A stretch of 64,000 bases of DNA, taken from NCBI RefSeq assembly GCF_000524195.1, contig NW_020170476.1, positions 225,679 through 289,678 on the forward strand, in the 5' to 3' direction. Origin of the DNA: Echinococcus granulosus (Eukaryota; Platyhelminthes; Cestoda; Cyclophyllidea; Taeniidae). Positions 11,787-25,500 of this stretch are shown one piece after another; within the stretch, counting starts at the first letter, position 1, and each line of letters opens with the position of its first letter. Under the pieces are notes generated by a model. It had not been told where the DNA came from, searched no databases, and was given only the letters and a program-made list of their open reading frames with translations. Both the position numbers and the translations under genes were made by a program.

Positions 11787-11890
11787 TGGGCCATGCCAAT
11801 AGCCCGGACACCTTCTCCGAGCTGAATATATATATATTCTGCCCGAGTATTGTGTCTTCTTTCGTCTTAAGGGAGTCTCGGGACGCTACA

Positions 11891-13285
11891 AATAAGTACA
11901 TTTCTGTGTTAAAATTCCCAACTGTTACATTAAGAGTACTTTCACAAATATAGACTTAGCATTTACGAACCATCTATACAGGGCGAAATAGAACATTTGG
12001 GGTCAGAGTAATGTCTTGCTAGCGTCTAGTTTTGCTTTCAGGAGATTGATTTGCACATTCGGAAGGTTCAGGCAATGTGTCTGTATATAATTTAAAGGCA
12101 AGAGAAATTACCATTCTCTTGACGCATGTAATTAACAGTAAAAGAAAGGTTTCTGCGGCAAGTTGTTAACGAAAATCCCTCAAATTTGCCGGATCGCAAA
12201 GCTCGACGTAAAATCACGAGTCAGTGCTACAATGAGCAACGTTAAAAGCCATTAGAGGGCCTCTTGATATTGTCAAATGCTGACAATCGGTTTCTGCCCA
12301 TCAGGTTTCCTTAATCCTCTTCTTCTTAAGCTGTCTACCACGATAGATAGGGATGTTTAAATCAATCTTACTTCTCGAAATAACCCTCCCGCACGTCAGG
12401 GTGATTGTGAGGTTAGTGCTTTCTGTATTACTACTTTTTGCATGTCGATTGCCTCCATTATTTTTTCCATCATTTTTGATCACCTTCGTTTCAGTGCCCT
12501 TAGGTTCCTACAAACATAACACCGGGCCGCAGTTCTAGTAAAACCTATAGTCTCATTCCGAGGCGTCAAAGTCCATGTATTGCTCTAAAGGTACTTGTTA
12601 AAATAAAGTTTGTGTTGAAAGGTTTGGAAATGAAGGTTGGGGAGGCCGAAGGGGTCTCTAGACGAAAGGACACGTGTGAGGATGAAGAACCAGTCGAGAA
12701 AAGGCGGAAACGTAATGGTTGTGTTAATTTACTCGATAATGGTTTGCTTAGAAGCCATGAAATCCGCTACGGCATTTCCATAAAGTGTTGTGGAGTCAGT
12801 TGATAAGGGTGGATTAACAGCAAAAGCTTGCCCAAAGTCGAAAGCAGAATCTGGGGATAATTCCAGTAGTGCTTTTAACTTTGTTCACATGAGAATTTGT
12901 GTTTTGCTACTAATCGCTGTTTATGTGCTTCTCGAAGCACTTATCATCGTCCATGCTTCTGTTGGTTGTTATCTTCCACTCTGAAACGGTTGGCGATGTG
13001 ACGTTTCAGACCAAAAAATTGTAGTTTTTTAAGGAGTTCAGTTCTGAATTCGGTCGATTCATGTATCTGAAGATGCTGACTTATGTGGATTTTAATTTAC
13101 TGCCTAGGCTTCACTGTGTCATCTTGGTGCAAGGTATTCCGGTTATTAAATGTTCTTACATCAATCATATGGTCATTTGTACTTTTGTTACTATTTACAG
13201 CCACAAGGGGGACGGATGGCCAGGCCGTGGAGAAATCAGACGTAGTTTCACCAGAAAGGGAACTACCGAATTTTGGCATTTCAGG
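11891..13285. other. intergenic, no gene supported
   Basis: Short open frames near 12612 (Lys/Arg-rich) and 12790 (ends with a hydrophobic run) are not supported by splice context or family similarity. No repeat was recognised apart from the flanking elements. Confidence 0.4.
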
Positions 13286-13733
13286 GCATTCCAGTTCCAA
13301 TGTGATTGCTCAGCGGACGTGCATCAAGTACTTTGCTCACAACGGCTACACCGCCACAAAAACCCTGGAAATCATTCAGAAAGCCTTTGGAGATCACGCC
13401 CTCTCCAAGACACGGGTTTTCCATTGATATAAGATGTTCAAGGCGGGACGGGAGCGAGTGGAGGATGAGCCTCGCTCCGGCCGACCGTCTACCTCTACCG
13501 ATGAGCGACATGTGGCTCAGGTCAGGGACTTGGTGATCAACAACAGTCGCATAACTATTAGGAACATTATCGAGCAGGTTCCCATTTCGTTTGGATCCTG
13601 CCAATCCATTCTGCGCAATCATTTGGGTCCGCGGCGAGTGACCTCGCAGGTCAGTCCAAAAACGGTAAATTTTTTGCAGCAAAAACAACGCAGCCAGGCT
13701 ACCGAGGAAATGCCCTCCCAGGGCGAATCGTGA
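13286..13733 (+). pseudogene. mariner transposase relic (N-terminal DNA-binding half)
   Basis: The frame reads SSNVIAQRTCIKYFAHNGYT...KAFGDHALSKTRVFH, stop, YKMFKAGRERVEDEPRSGRP...ITIRNIIEQVPISFG, the two helix-turn-helix domains typical of mariner transposases (families carry ...[30 protein letters not shown]). The stop at 13425-13427 is TGA where the family has a Trp codon, so one G-to-A change explains it and the frame continues intact behind it. After PKTVNFLQQKQRSQ the frame ends at 13733, before the DDD catalytic domain, which I could not find downstream. The copy cannot make an active enzyme. Confidence 0.8.
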
Positions 13734-14981
13734 TGGTGACAACGTACTTTGATGTCTACGTATTTGTGCTTGATTATCTTGTTCGAACATTCTAGCTTTG
13801 TTTGTTTCCTTTTTGATAAACTCATGTCTTGCATTTGAACTTTTAGCCTTTTACTCTGCCGGTGGTTTGGCAGAAATGTTATGCCCAGTTTTTGAAAGTG
13901 TTTAGTCTTCAGTAGTGCGATATTCGCAAGCTGGATCACATGCAAATGACGCTATGTCGTTCACCTCCCAGGGAGGCCACGGGAATGTCGAGAGAGAAGA
14001 ATCTGAGGTCGAGGGAGTGGTTTCATGCGCTTAAAACGCATCCTACCGTGAAGTCACACCAAGCCTTAGTGCCGTCGCGACCTTGGTGACGGTGCGGCCA
14101 CATCGAAGTCGGTTCACCTTTGTCGTACGCAGCTTGCGCATCTTACTCTAGGCGAGGTCAACGCTGTTTTGAAGGCGAATGCTTACCTCTGGTAGAAAAC
14201 AATCTAGCTAAATGCAACCAAGCTTGATGGATAAATGAAGCTCGGTTATACACCAATTCGACGAAAAGAAACTATTCCTTGGACCTAAGGAGGAGGAGAA
14301 GGAGGCCGTTCCCAATCTTTTCTCAATCACAGTTCTTCCCTCAGCTCAAAACAAAGCCGCTGATAAACGTTTGAAAGTTAATCTTTCCTGCCGATGGGTC
14401 CATAGCCCAGACAGGCAGCAATTGAAGAAGAGAATAAACACGACTGGTAAGCTAGGGCGGAAGCTTACAGTTCAAACATGTATAGAGATAGAGATATAGA
14501 GCGAATCTTATGGATACACGATCAATAAAACTATCAAAATATCGTTGGTGTGGTAGGGGTTGACACGCATCCCGAATGAACGCAGGAGGAGAATGCTAGA
14601 AATTGAGGCGAGAGAGTGCGTGTCGAGAGGGGGGCGGGAGGGGAGGCGACGGGAGAGAGAGAGAGACCCGAATATAGGAAAGGAGGGAGGGAAAACAAAA
14701 AAAAAGAACCGTAGGGGGGGGACAGAGAAAACGCGCGCGAAGTGGTGCGTGCGAGATGATGATGGCGATGAAAGGGAAGACCGATGGTGAGTGTGTGAAG
14801 AGAAAATAACGTATAAAATAGGAATAAGGAGGAAACAAGGGGTCAGGTGGTTGGCTAATTGTACAAACATCACGAAATGCTGGTGGAGCTTTGCTGTCCA
14901 TATTTTTCTCTTATTTCTTTTAAAAAAGATGAGACGATAGGAGGACTGGGAAACAACGTGCAGGAAGACGGGAGCAGACAT
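13734..14981. other. intergenic, GA-rich tract
   Basis: Around 14585-14740 the plus strand is strongly purine-rich (GAGAGAGAGAGA, GGGAGGGG runs), the mirror of a pyrimidine tract on the strand of the neighbouring NIPBL gene. This lies downstream of the NIPBL stop and may be in its 3' UTR. No AATAAA on the minus strand was noticed close to the stop. Confidence 0.4.
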
Positions 14982-17900
14982 TTAATCGAAATCAGAGGAG
15001 CTCCTGGAAGATGAGGGCGTGGAGACGGAGGATACCGACGAAACCGAAGATGCCTCCTCGACATCTGAGCCGCTATCATGGTCGATCAGTCGGCAAGACC
15101 TTTTAGACTAAAAGGGGGAAAAAGTAGGCTAAATGCTAGATCATAGCTGGTTAGAAAACCATAGAGGTAAACAAGTACTAAGGGGGCATTTAGCGGAGTT
15201 TCAAACCAGACTTACAGGTGCTCAGCTACCTTCTAAGAGTCAGGGTCTAGGTCTAAAACAGTAAACGAATATGATGGGAGGTGACAACGCAAAGAAAAGC
15301 GAGCTCTAAAGCGGTAATAAGGTTTGCGAAGGGTGGTTAGGTAAATGGGCTCAGAGGGGCGGGGTGGAAGAAGTGGTCTGGAGGGTGCAAAAAACGACAG
15401 TTTGCTTCTGCAATAAAATGCAACCAGCAAATGAATTGCTGGTCCATTTTCTGTCGGTTAATGGGGTGTCTCGCACACATCAAGCGCAAGTAATCGTAGG
15501 TCAACTTAAACAACGACTGACCATGTAATAACACAACTAAGGGTATTTGTTAAACATCCGTTAAGTATGATGGATTTGTAAATAGAGAGTGGCGGGGCGA
15601 AAGGAACCAAATAAGCGGAATAGGGAGGAGAGAAGGGGGAAGGACAAGGCAGTATGAATCAGCCAGAGAGGGCGGAGGGAAGAGCAGCATAAAAATGCGC
15701 GAGAGAAAACAAAAAGTAGGCACCAGAGCGCATACAGCCGTGTTGTTAAGCGTGTGTGTGTGTGAATGAGAGAATACTCACGCACACGTGATAGCTCACT
15801 TTGTGAAGATGCCTAAAACACGGCAAGAAATTAACAATGTTGTGCTAAGCCCTCTTGCCTGCGCTCATACATTAAAAATGCTGCCGCACACAGGCCTTTC
15901 AATAACTTAACCAGCGTTGGCTGGGAAAATTATGTAGAGAAAGATGCCACAGAAATGAGACCATACCTCTCTTTTGAAGCTCTCGCTCCTGGGAGATGGT
16001 TGAGCAGGCTGAGACTTCTTCCTGGCTGTCTCCATCAACAGATGCTTGGCCACGGCCTTCTTGGCAGCAAGAGCCTTCATTCTCCGACGCTGCTCCTGTT
16101 GCGTCAGAATATCCGGTGTGCCAGGAAGGGGGGCGAGATCATACTTCGGTCGGGAAAAAACAGGCCTTTCCGCCGAACCAGAAGTCGTCGCCGCTACCAC
16201 TGCCTTCTTGGTGAACGACGGCGAAGGTTGTGGGGGGCATTTAGCGGGTTTTCGAGGAAGTGCAGGATCCTCCTCCAAACTGGAGAGGGAGGAGAGTTCG
16301 GTATCGCTCAAGTGATGTTGACGCTTTCTGGAGCTCGACTTGGTAGTGGTGTCTTTCTTTGGCATGGAGGCGGAAGTTATAGTGTGCTTGCTGAGGGTCG
16401 AGGTTTCCTCTGGATTTGACTTAGTGAGCTAATTATGGAAGAAGTCAGAGCTTGGAAAATGCCAACACTTGAGAAATACAAGGATGTCTGTCGATCGGTC
16501 AGCCAATGAGAACCCTCACCACAATGAGAACATATTACACCACCTTTGTTCACGCCCAGTAGGTAGTTTCAATGGGTGTGAAAAAACTGCTCAGACATGC
16601 TGTCATTGATTGGTGGGCTTTTATGTGCGCATTCTTGCGAAATGTGACTGCCTTTTAAGGTCATTTCCTGAAACACTTCTACAGGTTATTAACACGAAAT
16701 CCAATGAGAAAGCAAATTCGATGAGCTGTCACGTTTCATAGATCCTTTGAATGGACAGAAATACTGCGCAAAGAGTCCCTCATCAAGTGAATGCTCGAAC
16801 AAAGAGTAAGACTCCTCACTCGAGCATCACCATTCAATCTGCTCTATGTGGTATATGGAAAATAATGACATGAAAGAAACAGTTGAAATGTAACACCATT
16901 GGTGAAAATGGTAACCCTCTAACTGTGGTGGGAGTTTCAAAAGTTCACCTTAGTTTACTTCTTAAAAACGATTTTACTCTGAACAAGTACCGTAGAATCA
17001 CACAATTCGAAAGGCGAAGTACACATCCACTTACCGAGATAGTTTTGGGAGATTATACATTTATCAAAATGAAAACCAGTAAATGTACAAGTGGGGAAGC
17101 TCACGTGTTTTGACGGTTTGGTGGAAGGCGAACATGAAGGTTGACGTCGCTTTTTCTTTTCAGTGTACCGCATAAACGCGGACTGTTGCTTGGTCCCGCC
17201 TGCCATTTTGCGCACCGAGCTAGTGTCCGAGAGGGAAGAGAGGCTGTCGCTCAAATTGCCCGTCCTATCCTCGCTTACATTTTCACCGACCCGTCGATGC
17301 TTTGTAGATGAGGAGTGACCGCTCTTGGTCGGTATCTTGGTTGAGATGCGATGGTCACTATGGGACTTTTCTGAAAGATGAAAAAATTTATGCAAGCCCA
17401 GCGAAGCAGTCGGTGGAAATTTTCATTATGTGTGCTACAAACTCGCAAATCAGATGTCTAGGGCCTCGGGCAGCCGCCCATTTCACTTGATTTACGTGTT
17501 GGCCAGCAGCTAAGTCGAAGTTATGCCAACGAGTAACCTGAAGTCTGGTACATTCTCTGTCACAATAAGCAAAGGCAGCAATACAGAGAAATTTAAAAAG
17601 GTGAAGGTCGATTGAGCAAATGCAACCAGCTTTCACGTCTACTGTACTTCGTAAAAGACATCTACGCAGGTTTGTGATACACAGAAGATTGGGGATTGTC
17701 TATTTTTTGTATCATACACAGTTGTGAAGATGCTCGAATGATCGTTGGTATGCACATTCTATAAATATCAAGCCTATCAATAGCTGTGCCATAGTAAAAC
17801 CTCAACAACTAACCTCGAAAGGTCATAATTGCCAAACAACACGGCGAAAATATTCCATATGTGACCGTGTTACAAACTAAAATTTGGAGTGTGGGAGAAA

Positions 17901-20900
17901 ATCAACCCCATGAAACACAAAAGCGTTATTGAAAAGGAAGGGACATTCCTGTTACTATTTCAATTCCTTATCCCACCTCCGTCCGTGTTTTTTAATGAAC
18001 GGTTTCACTACCCATAACAAAAGCCAAAGCATTGTTTACTTAAGCAACTCCTCACATTTACCACTAGTCGGAAGGCACGACTCTAACGTGATACAAACTC
18101 ATGACACCATCCCAGTCAGCATACAACAGACGATTTCACTGCCCGCAAGTCTTGCAACAAAGGCCAATAAGGAAGTGCTTGAAGATAAGACATAAGCAGT
18201 GTCTACCTCTATCTTGCACAGTCCTGAAGCTACATCATCAACGTCCGCCAAACTACTCAAATAGACTAGGCATCTAGCAGTTGGGATTCTTGCGAGTGCG
18301 GCCTGATAAAGAATGAAGTTTAGCTGTCCTCTACACCCTCCACACATTCCGCAAACACCTGGAGATCATTGGGTGTGCATGTATTGCAAATGTTAAACTT
18401 ATCAACTCTGTTAAAATAGCAATATTTCCCAATACCCAAATCTGAAAGGTCATAGCTCTCAACCAATGCCATGTAGGTGTTTTGCCTTTGATCATGGGGG
18501 TAAGACAAGACTAAGATGGGGAGACGTAAGGCCATACTACTTTTCTAGCGTCTCACAAACTGTCTCAATGGCCGCAGACGTAGTTCAAACATTTCAAAAT
18601 TAAAAAATCCATTTTCATTCGGCTTTCTCTTAAGAGGATGCATTAACAAAATGTAATACAAGCCGTTCCAACAGCTCAAAGAATGTAAATTGAAGCACAC
18701 GAAGAATTCATAAAGCAAAAAAAAAACATTAAATTGTAAAACGAGAACACCTTTTGCTATCATGGAGTTTCACCATTCCATCACATATAATTTCAAAGCA
18801 AAAAAGTGCCGCAACAAAAGTCAACAAGTCCAAGGATAAAACGAGAACCATTTTGCCTTAGATAAGCGGAACAATAAACCAAATTCAAGTGATTAGAGTA
18901 ATTATGTGGAGTGTGGACTCCGGAAGGAACAACTCAAGCAGCACCAAAACTACTACCTCTAAATCTCTCAGTCTCCCGATGGGTTGGAATCGCCGCCGCT
19001 GCCCTCTTTGATTGTACCATATCGCCGTTAGGTCCGATGGAGGGACGAGGCATCGGGGGCAGAAGAGGAGATGGAGGAGGCGCGATCTCCATGCCCAGAG
19101 CCTCATCAGACCCATCTACAGTGAGGAGTTGGCGGTGCACGAGGAGGGCCACTCGGAGGACGTTGATGTCCAAATTTGCCGCGTCGCCAGCACCACTGTC
19201 ACGGACTAAGGCCTCCTTCAGGCTAGGACTCACAACTGGCCATGCAGGATTGAGGGCGCAGGAGGTCACTATGGCGGGGATCTCAACCAATTGGTAAAGC
19301 ACGCCTGAGTGAAGCGTGCGTGCTGAAGGCGATGGAATGGGTTTTTGCAAATGTTTTTCATCGGTGGAGGAGTAGGAACTCAGTTTACTAAAGGGAAGCA
19401 AAATAAGTCCGTGGTTGGATTAAGCAAACTAGGCACGTTGCAGGTCTAGCAGAAGAATTGGTGTAATCGTACAAGAGATCACATGAGACTTGCCAGTTTA
19501 CCACGAATCGGTTTTTACGCCCTGGGCATCAGATGCCTTTTAGGCAAACTATTCTAATAACCCCCTCTGCCCATCTATACATTCGGAATAAAGCAGCTTC
19601 CAGACTCATACGTCTTTTGTGCCCACAGGGATCTAACCGATGCTAAATTAATGGCAGCGATGGTGATGTCGCTCCAAAAAAGGCAACAATTGCAATTTTA
19701 ACGACTGTCAAAAAAAAAAAACATAAACCGCAGATAACTAAATCACGGCGGATAGTTGTTTTAAAAGAACACGTTACGGCTTGACAACTGTCCAAACCTC
19801 GAATTGAGTGCTTTCTCTGTAGAGCACAGCCCACCCCAGCCCCAAGTAATGCCTCGTACAAAAATTCCAAATCGGTTCAGAAGTAGGATGCAAAAGGTAG
19901 ATCCTAAAAAAATAATCAGATTCAAAAATATCCCAGTATCCAGAAATTTCTTAGAGGCAAAAAACCATCAGATGATCCTCATTCCCATGTCGCAGGTGTT
20001 TTTAGTGTAGGTGAGTACTGATGTAGAAGGGGCAATTACAAGGTGCGCCAAGGGCGATATATGAAACAAGAGGAACACAGAAAGGGTGTTTGTTTTAACG
20101 TATTTCCGTGAATTGGCTACTGCGCTAGTAGAAAAGCACTCTGCTCACGTCGCCTACGTTAACAGCCTCTAAAGCTACTTCATTAGAGATGCTCCAAACG
20201 GTAAAAACGAATGATAGAAGGAGGTGATGAATGTAAATCACGCAACTTTTGGTCGAAGATACAGCCATTAGACAGGCGTAAAGGCGATAGGATACTTCAA
20301 AAAGATGTCAGCTTGGCAAATATATAACTTGGGCGTTTAAAGGGACGCATAAATCTCACAAAGAAAAATGAGATGCCAGATTCTCACTTGGAAGTGACAT
20401 CGTAGGCCTCCTCGAGGTATTTGCGAATGGCCATAAGAAGGAGGCAGGCAGGGCCATTGCGAAAGACCTTTTCGCGGAAGGCGAGACGTTTGCCCGCAGC
20501 GACTGGTCGATTTATGCGGTCAATGGCCTTTCGTTCGTTCGGACCCACCTCTAAAGGCATAGCCGATTTGGCAAAGAGTTCCGATTCCACGTCTTCCAGG
20601 AGATTGATTACCTAAACAAACGGAAAAAAAAACTGGAACTAATGAAAGATGGATAATAAGAGCTAGTCATGCTACTAACGATAGCTTCAGGTTTGACATG
20701 AAGGTTGGAGTTATGGGAAGGCAATTTCAAAAGCTTGCTTACTGGATTTATTTTGCAGCAATTGTCCATGGGGATGTGTAATTGGTATTTCTTAAGTCCA
20801 ACAATATCACAACATTTTAAAGATAAACTTGCAACCCTTCGTGAAATAGCGCCTCGCTATTTTAGAGAACAAGAGATTACATAAACATGACAGAGGTCAG

Positions 20901-22505
20901 TCAAACACGTGTTTCTAAACGTCCCGATTGCCGTTTAACAGACCGATTCTCATAAGATCAACAGCACCACTGGTTTTGCAATGACCAATGCCAAAGAATT
21001 TCAGATCACAAAGGATGAAACATCTGTCATAAACACAACGCAGATGACTTATTTTGTAATTATATTTTTATTTAACATTAGAAAACCTAAGATGGGAAGT
21101 GGATAAAGAGGGACGATAGATGTGCAACTAAAAGCGAAATGCGTGAAACATGAATTTATGAGAACTTGTTGGTGATAGGAAAAAAGAAGTACACTGACCG
21201 AAAGAGTAAATTCACAGGCAGACGTGTGAACGCGGCCGATACCGTGCAAGTGTGTGGGAATGCACACATTACCAACGACAAAGTTGTGAAAATCACCTAC
21301 CTTTCGGTCATAAATGAGAGAAGGGGGTTCTGTTACAGCATCGACATCAGTTCCAACAGCACTAGACTCTGATTTCAGTTGAGAGGTTGAAACAAGGCAG
21401 TCCTGGAGGCTACGAACCAGCGCAGAGCCAATTGTGCTAATACGGAGATCGAGATAGTGTGCTAGGTAGTAGACCTCATCCACCGTCTTATAGGGAAAGT
21501 GGGCCAGGTGATCGCAGACATAAATAAGCTCTGAAAGACCATTGTCTTCGGATGTTGCGTCGACGACATCGGTTGCCGTGGCACCGAGAGTGGAGGCAGA
21601 TTTCCTCACTGTGACATCCGGTGCCATTGAAATGTAAGGCGAAATGGCTTGGGAAGCTGGTTGCGGAATCTGCGGTAGACGACAAAGTGTGAACGACAAC
21701 CACTGGGCACCCAGCCATTCAGTTAGCTAGCAATACACTCGAATCACTCTTTTCACTGATGTGTATGCTTACACAATATGCGAGGTTTATTCCGCAAAAG
21801 AAAGATATCTTTTGCCAAATGAACCACTTTGGCACTGTTCATCCTACCTACGCTGCCAGTTTTGCAGCCACTCCTTTAGTTAGTAATAAAGCTAAATTTA
21901 AATCAATGCATCTTTTCCCATCTTTAGGAATAATTCAGACGCCACAAATCACTACTGAAGTTCATGGAAATTCCGATTTAGGACACGGTCAAAAGACGAG
22001 GAAGGAATAAGCTAGTCGCCTTGTCCGAATGGGCATGGGTGCGGACGTGTAGTCCCAGAGCCAGCTGCTACTGGTTAGCCCTTTACCCGCACACGCATAC
22101 ACGTCCGCCCAACCAAACATAAACAGAAGTAGAGATAGGGTGGTAGGGGGGGGGGGGGGGTAAGGTCAGTGTCCCGGGCAGATAAGGTTGCATTGGGTAC
22201 TAAAATGTGATTGAGTATGAAGGGATGCGACGTACGTAGTCCATGTCAAAGAGGTTGACGAGTGAAGTGATAAGAGAACGCCGGTGTTGTTTGTTGCCCT
22301 GCAGGAGGCTGTAAGTTGGGTGGCTGAGGGCGAGGGGTCGAGCTTGTGCACTCGAGACGTCTGTTTTGTCAGGGCAGGAGGAAGTGGAGGTAGCAGCAGC
22401 TTTGCCAACATAAGCGCCACGAATAATCGTCTGCTGCTTGTTCAAAGATGATGCAATCATCCGCTGGAGAAGAAAACCGCTGCGAATACCTTGCGCTGCT
22501 TTCAG
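14982..22505 (-). CDS. NIPBL: NIPBL exons 20-26: C-terminal HEAT end and Ser-rich tail
   Basis: Exon 20 begins LKAAQGIRSGFLLQRMIASS (human MKAVAGMKMSYQVQQAINTC). Exon 21 has IYVCDHLAHFPYKTVDEVYY (human LYIADNLACFPYQTQEEPLF). Exon 22 has NGPACLLLMAIRKYLEEAY. Exon 23 has SSYSSTDEKHLQKPI (human QKYSPSESAKVYDKAI) and then a Pro-rich extension (APPPSPLLPPMPRP). Exons 24-25 are basic and Ser-rich. The last exon ends DSGSDVEEASSVSSVSSV...SSSDFD with TAA at 14982-14984. The tail is acidic and looks like a casein-kinase-type phosphorylation target; that is inference. Confidence 0.85.
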
Positions 22506-25500
22506 CTGAGTGAGAAAAATGTATTGAACATTGAAAAATTTCTTACCAAAAAGGAATTTGACAGCTACAAGCAGATACCATTTACACAGCCAACATAATC
22601 GGCAAATTATTATTCAAATATAGGTTCACCTATTCAATTTACATAGTTTATATGATAGAGAACAGGGTTCACGCACTCCTTATACATCCAGTATTATAAA
22701 TTCTGTAAAACTAATAAGGCAGAAGAAGTAACTAATTTGTTTTGACTGAACCAGTTTAAAATATATGTTCTAATAGCAATCACAAAGCATAACTAGAAGT
22801 TCGTTGAACATATCATTAACCTATTTGCTGGTAGATTCATAAAATGAATTTCATCTACATTCCTTCTTATGAAGAATCTACAAAATCTGCGCAAAACTGA
22901 AAGTTGATACAACACACGAAGCGAAGTGCTACTTCAAGCAAATAGCGATAGGGCATAAAGAGCGATGTAAAAGTACAAGGAATAATGAATCAGGGTAGAA
23001 TATTGGGGCACTTGTGAAGTACCAGCATCCCGAGCACTGACTTAAAGTGCAGTAAACATGAAAACTTTCACTAAGCAAAAAATATCACATTTGGAGAGTA
23101 AAATTCACAGTAAATGCGGAGAAAAGAATACTACTTGACACATTTAAAAAGGTGTCAGCTAGCCAGAAGGCCACATACCAAGAAGAGGTGCCAGTGTCTC
23201 CACGGTCGGGAGAAAGGCTGAATAGTAACGTACCATTAATGGTCACAGTTTTGCAGACTCTAATTTTCATTCCGTTACACATAAAAACACTAAAAAGTAC
23301 ACAACTAGCGTAACCATTATAATGTAAGGGGAGCACTTTTTTCAGTAGCGATCTGCTCACTTCCGAAGGCATTATTTAGATGAGGGGGCGGACAAGAAAA
23401 ATATATGAGGATTACTAGGAAATTGCTCGTTTACGCCACGAGATATAATGAAAACAGCAAAATTCTGACAAAACGCAATACACCAACTTGGTACGCAGGA
23501 CGGGCGAAGTACAGTACAATTCATTTGTGAAAGCAGTGGTATTCACACGTTCAAACACATTCGCATACGAAAATCAGCGGTGAATGCACGTGGGCAGGTG
23601 TAATGAATAAACCAAGCAAATAAACGGATTTCTACTGTATCCACTCTGAAAGTCATGCCTAAGGTATACGACGAAAAAAAGGCAGAGAAAGAAGAAGGGT
23701 GAGGGTATTTCAAAGGGTACTAAATAGAGAATTCATGTTCTCTCTCCAAAGGGCAATGTAATTTCGCCCAGCGCACGTACAGCCGCCCAGTTTTCTCTCA
23801 CTCTGTCCCACCCCTCACCCTAACCCCCTCATGCTGACTAAGTGGATGGATAAAAAGGGTATGAAGGCGAAAGAGTCGAAGTTGTGATTGATGAAGGCGC
23901 GTGCACACACTGGTGGTGTTAGTGCGTGTTGGAAGAAAAATTACGACCAAATTTGATGCCTCGTCATATCAAGGCGCACGTACGCACCCACACACACAGG
24001 GTGGTTTTTGAGGTTTGTTGATAGACGACAGAGGGAGGCTGTACTAATCTACAGAAGATGATTTGATCAATGGCAGAAGGAAACGCGACATTCCGCATAA
24101 TATGAATAAGCAGTCACAAGAAATAGGGCTAATTTTGCGCGACAAAACTGTCAAAATCAGAAGATCTGGAGTAGTCAAGATGATCCATTTTAAAGTAATA
24201 CTCAATAATAACAGGATTCAGTGATAAATAATTTACTTGGAAAAAATTCAATGTGAATGGAAAATGTGCAATACCTGGGAAATAAATGAACTAATAACCG
24301 GTAAATGTATTCAATCTTCAAAGTGGACTAAAAAGGCCGTGACTTTTCACAGGAATGTAATGAAATTACCAGGTTGTTTAAAAGTATCTAAAAAGATGAA
24401 AAAATTCGGAGAACTGCAAGAGAGCCACGTTACATTTGCGGTTGAAAATCACCAAAAATATGCTTGAAGGTAATGCAACGAAATTGTAACCATTAGAAAA
24501 CCAAAAAAACTCTCAGGGTTTGTCCAAAACTAGTCACAAGGGAAACGAGTAGTTTTTTTGCAAAAAAGCGAAAATGCAAAAAAACCGAAGCAGTGTAAGT
24601 ACTTGCTGTGGTATTCTGATGCAATAATTACCCGGTTTGAGTCAAACCAGCAAAACCAGATGGTTTAAGGCAATTGAGATGAAGTGATATTAAAAAAGTC
24701 GACAGTGTCAGAGTGATGTGAGGGGAAAAGAAATTCCACCCATCAAATAGCTCAAGGTTGGTCAGAAAAGATGAGGGATCTAGAATGTAAAGGTAATAAA
24801 TGGTTGGCATACATTAACTATTAAGGTTCCAATAAAATAAAGTCAGAGATGACAGTTTCCAAATCTGTCCGTGCTTACAACAACTTAACGAGATCAAAGA
24901 CTTGGAGAGAAAGTTACACGGAGGAGTACATTCTTGAGACCACTTCGATGGGATTCTGTCTATCACGTCACCTCAGATAACCTGGAAAAGAGTAAGACCT
25001 TGAGTACTGGCACCATATGTAGATGGCTAAACGTAACAAGATAGCAGCACTGTTTGTTTTTTTGAGAACAGGGACAGAAAGCTGAGAGTAAAAGAAGTGA
25101 TACACAAAATCAGTTTGTTTCGCACATCCCAATATGATTTGAAGGCCTAAAAAACTGTAAATGAATCGCGTAACACAGAGATCGGTTAAAAACGATAAAG
25201 AAATTTGAAGAAAACGAAAACAAAGTACCTTCCAGAACAATTCAATGAGGTATATACCTATCTATACACGCAGAATAACTCGACAAAAGACGAAGACCTG
25301 AAGAAGTGACGAGATACACATGTATAGGCTGTCAGGTCAAATAATTTGTTTTTGAAAAACACGAGACAGACACTAGGAGCCATTACAATTTTTAAAGTAA
25401 TAAGGTTAAGTTATTAATGCATCTAGGGCAGTTCAAAGAGATGAGGAGCTATTAGGTGACCGGCGATGAACCAAGTAGGATTTCATATGGAAAACATAAC

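Larger units (their letters stand above)
11104..11890 (+). mobile_element. TRIM-like LTR retroelement, full length, gap inside
   Basis: The 5' LTR is 11104-11301 (198 bp, TGTAATACG...ACGCTACA). It is followed after one base by a primer-binding site (11303-11314, TGGTGGCAGCGG) and a non-coding internal region. A 100-N gap (11687-11786) hides the end of the internal region and the first ~96 bp of the 3' LTR, which resumes at 11787 and ends at 11890. The 4-bp target duplication AATA lies at 11100-11103 and 11891-11894. The two LTRs share a private variant (CTTAAGG where other copies have CTTCAGG), showing they belong to one insertion, but differ at about five sites over 100 bp, so it is not brand new. 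No gag-pol frame is present. It is therefore a terminal-repeat retrotransposon in miniature, dependent on another element for mobility. Confidence 0.85.

Noticed and set aside
12353..12984. Three small frames, one with a hydrophobic end
   Set aside because: No splice signals, no family similarity, and they overlap in different frames.
14508..14981. 157-codon minus-strand frame, Ser/Pro/Arg-rich
   Set aside because: Translation of a simple GA/CT-rich tract downstream of the NIPBL stop.
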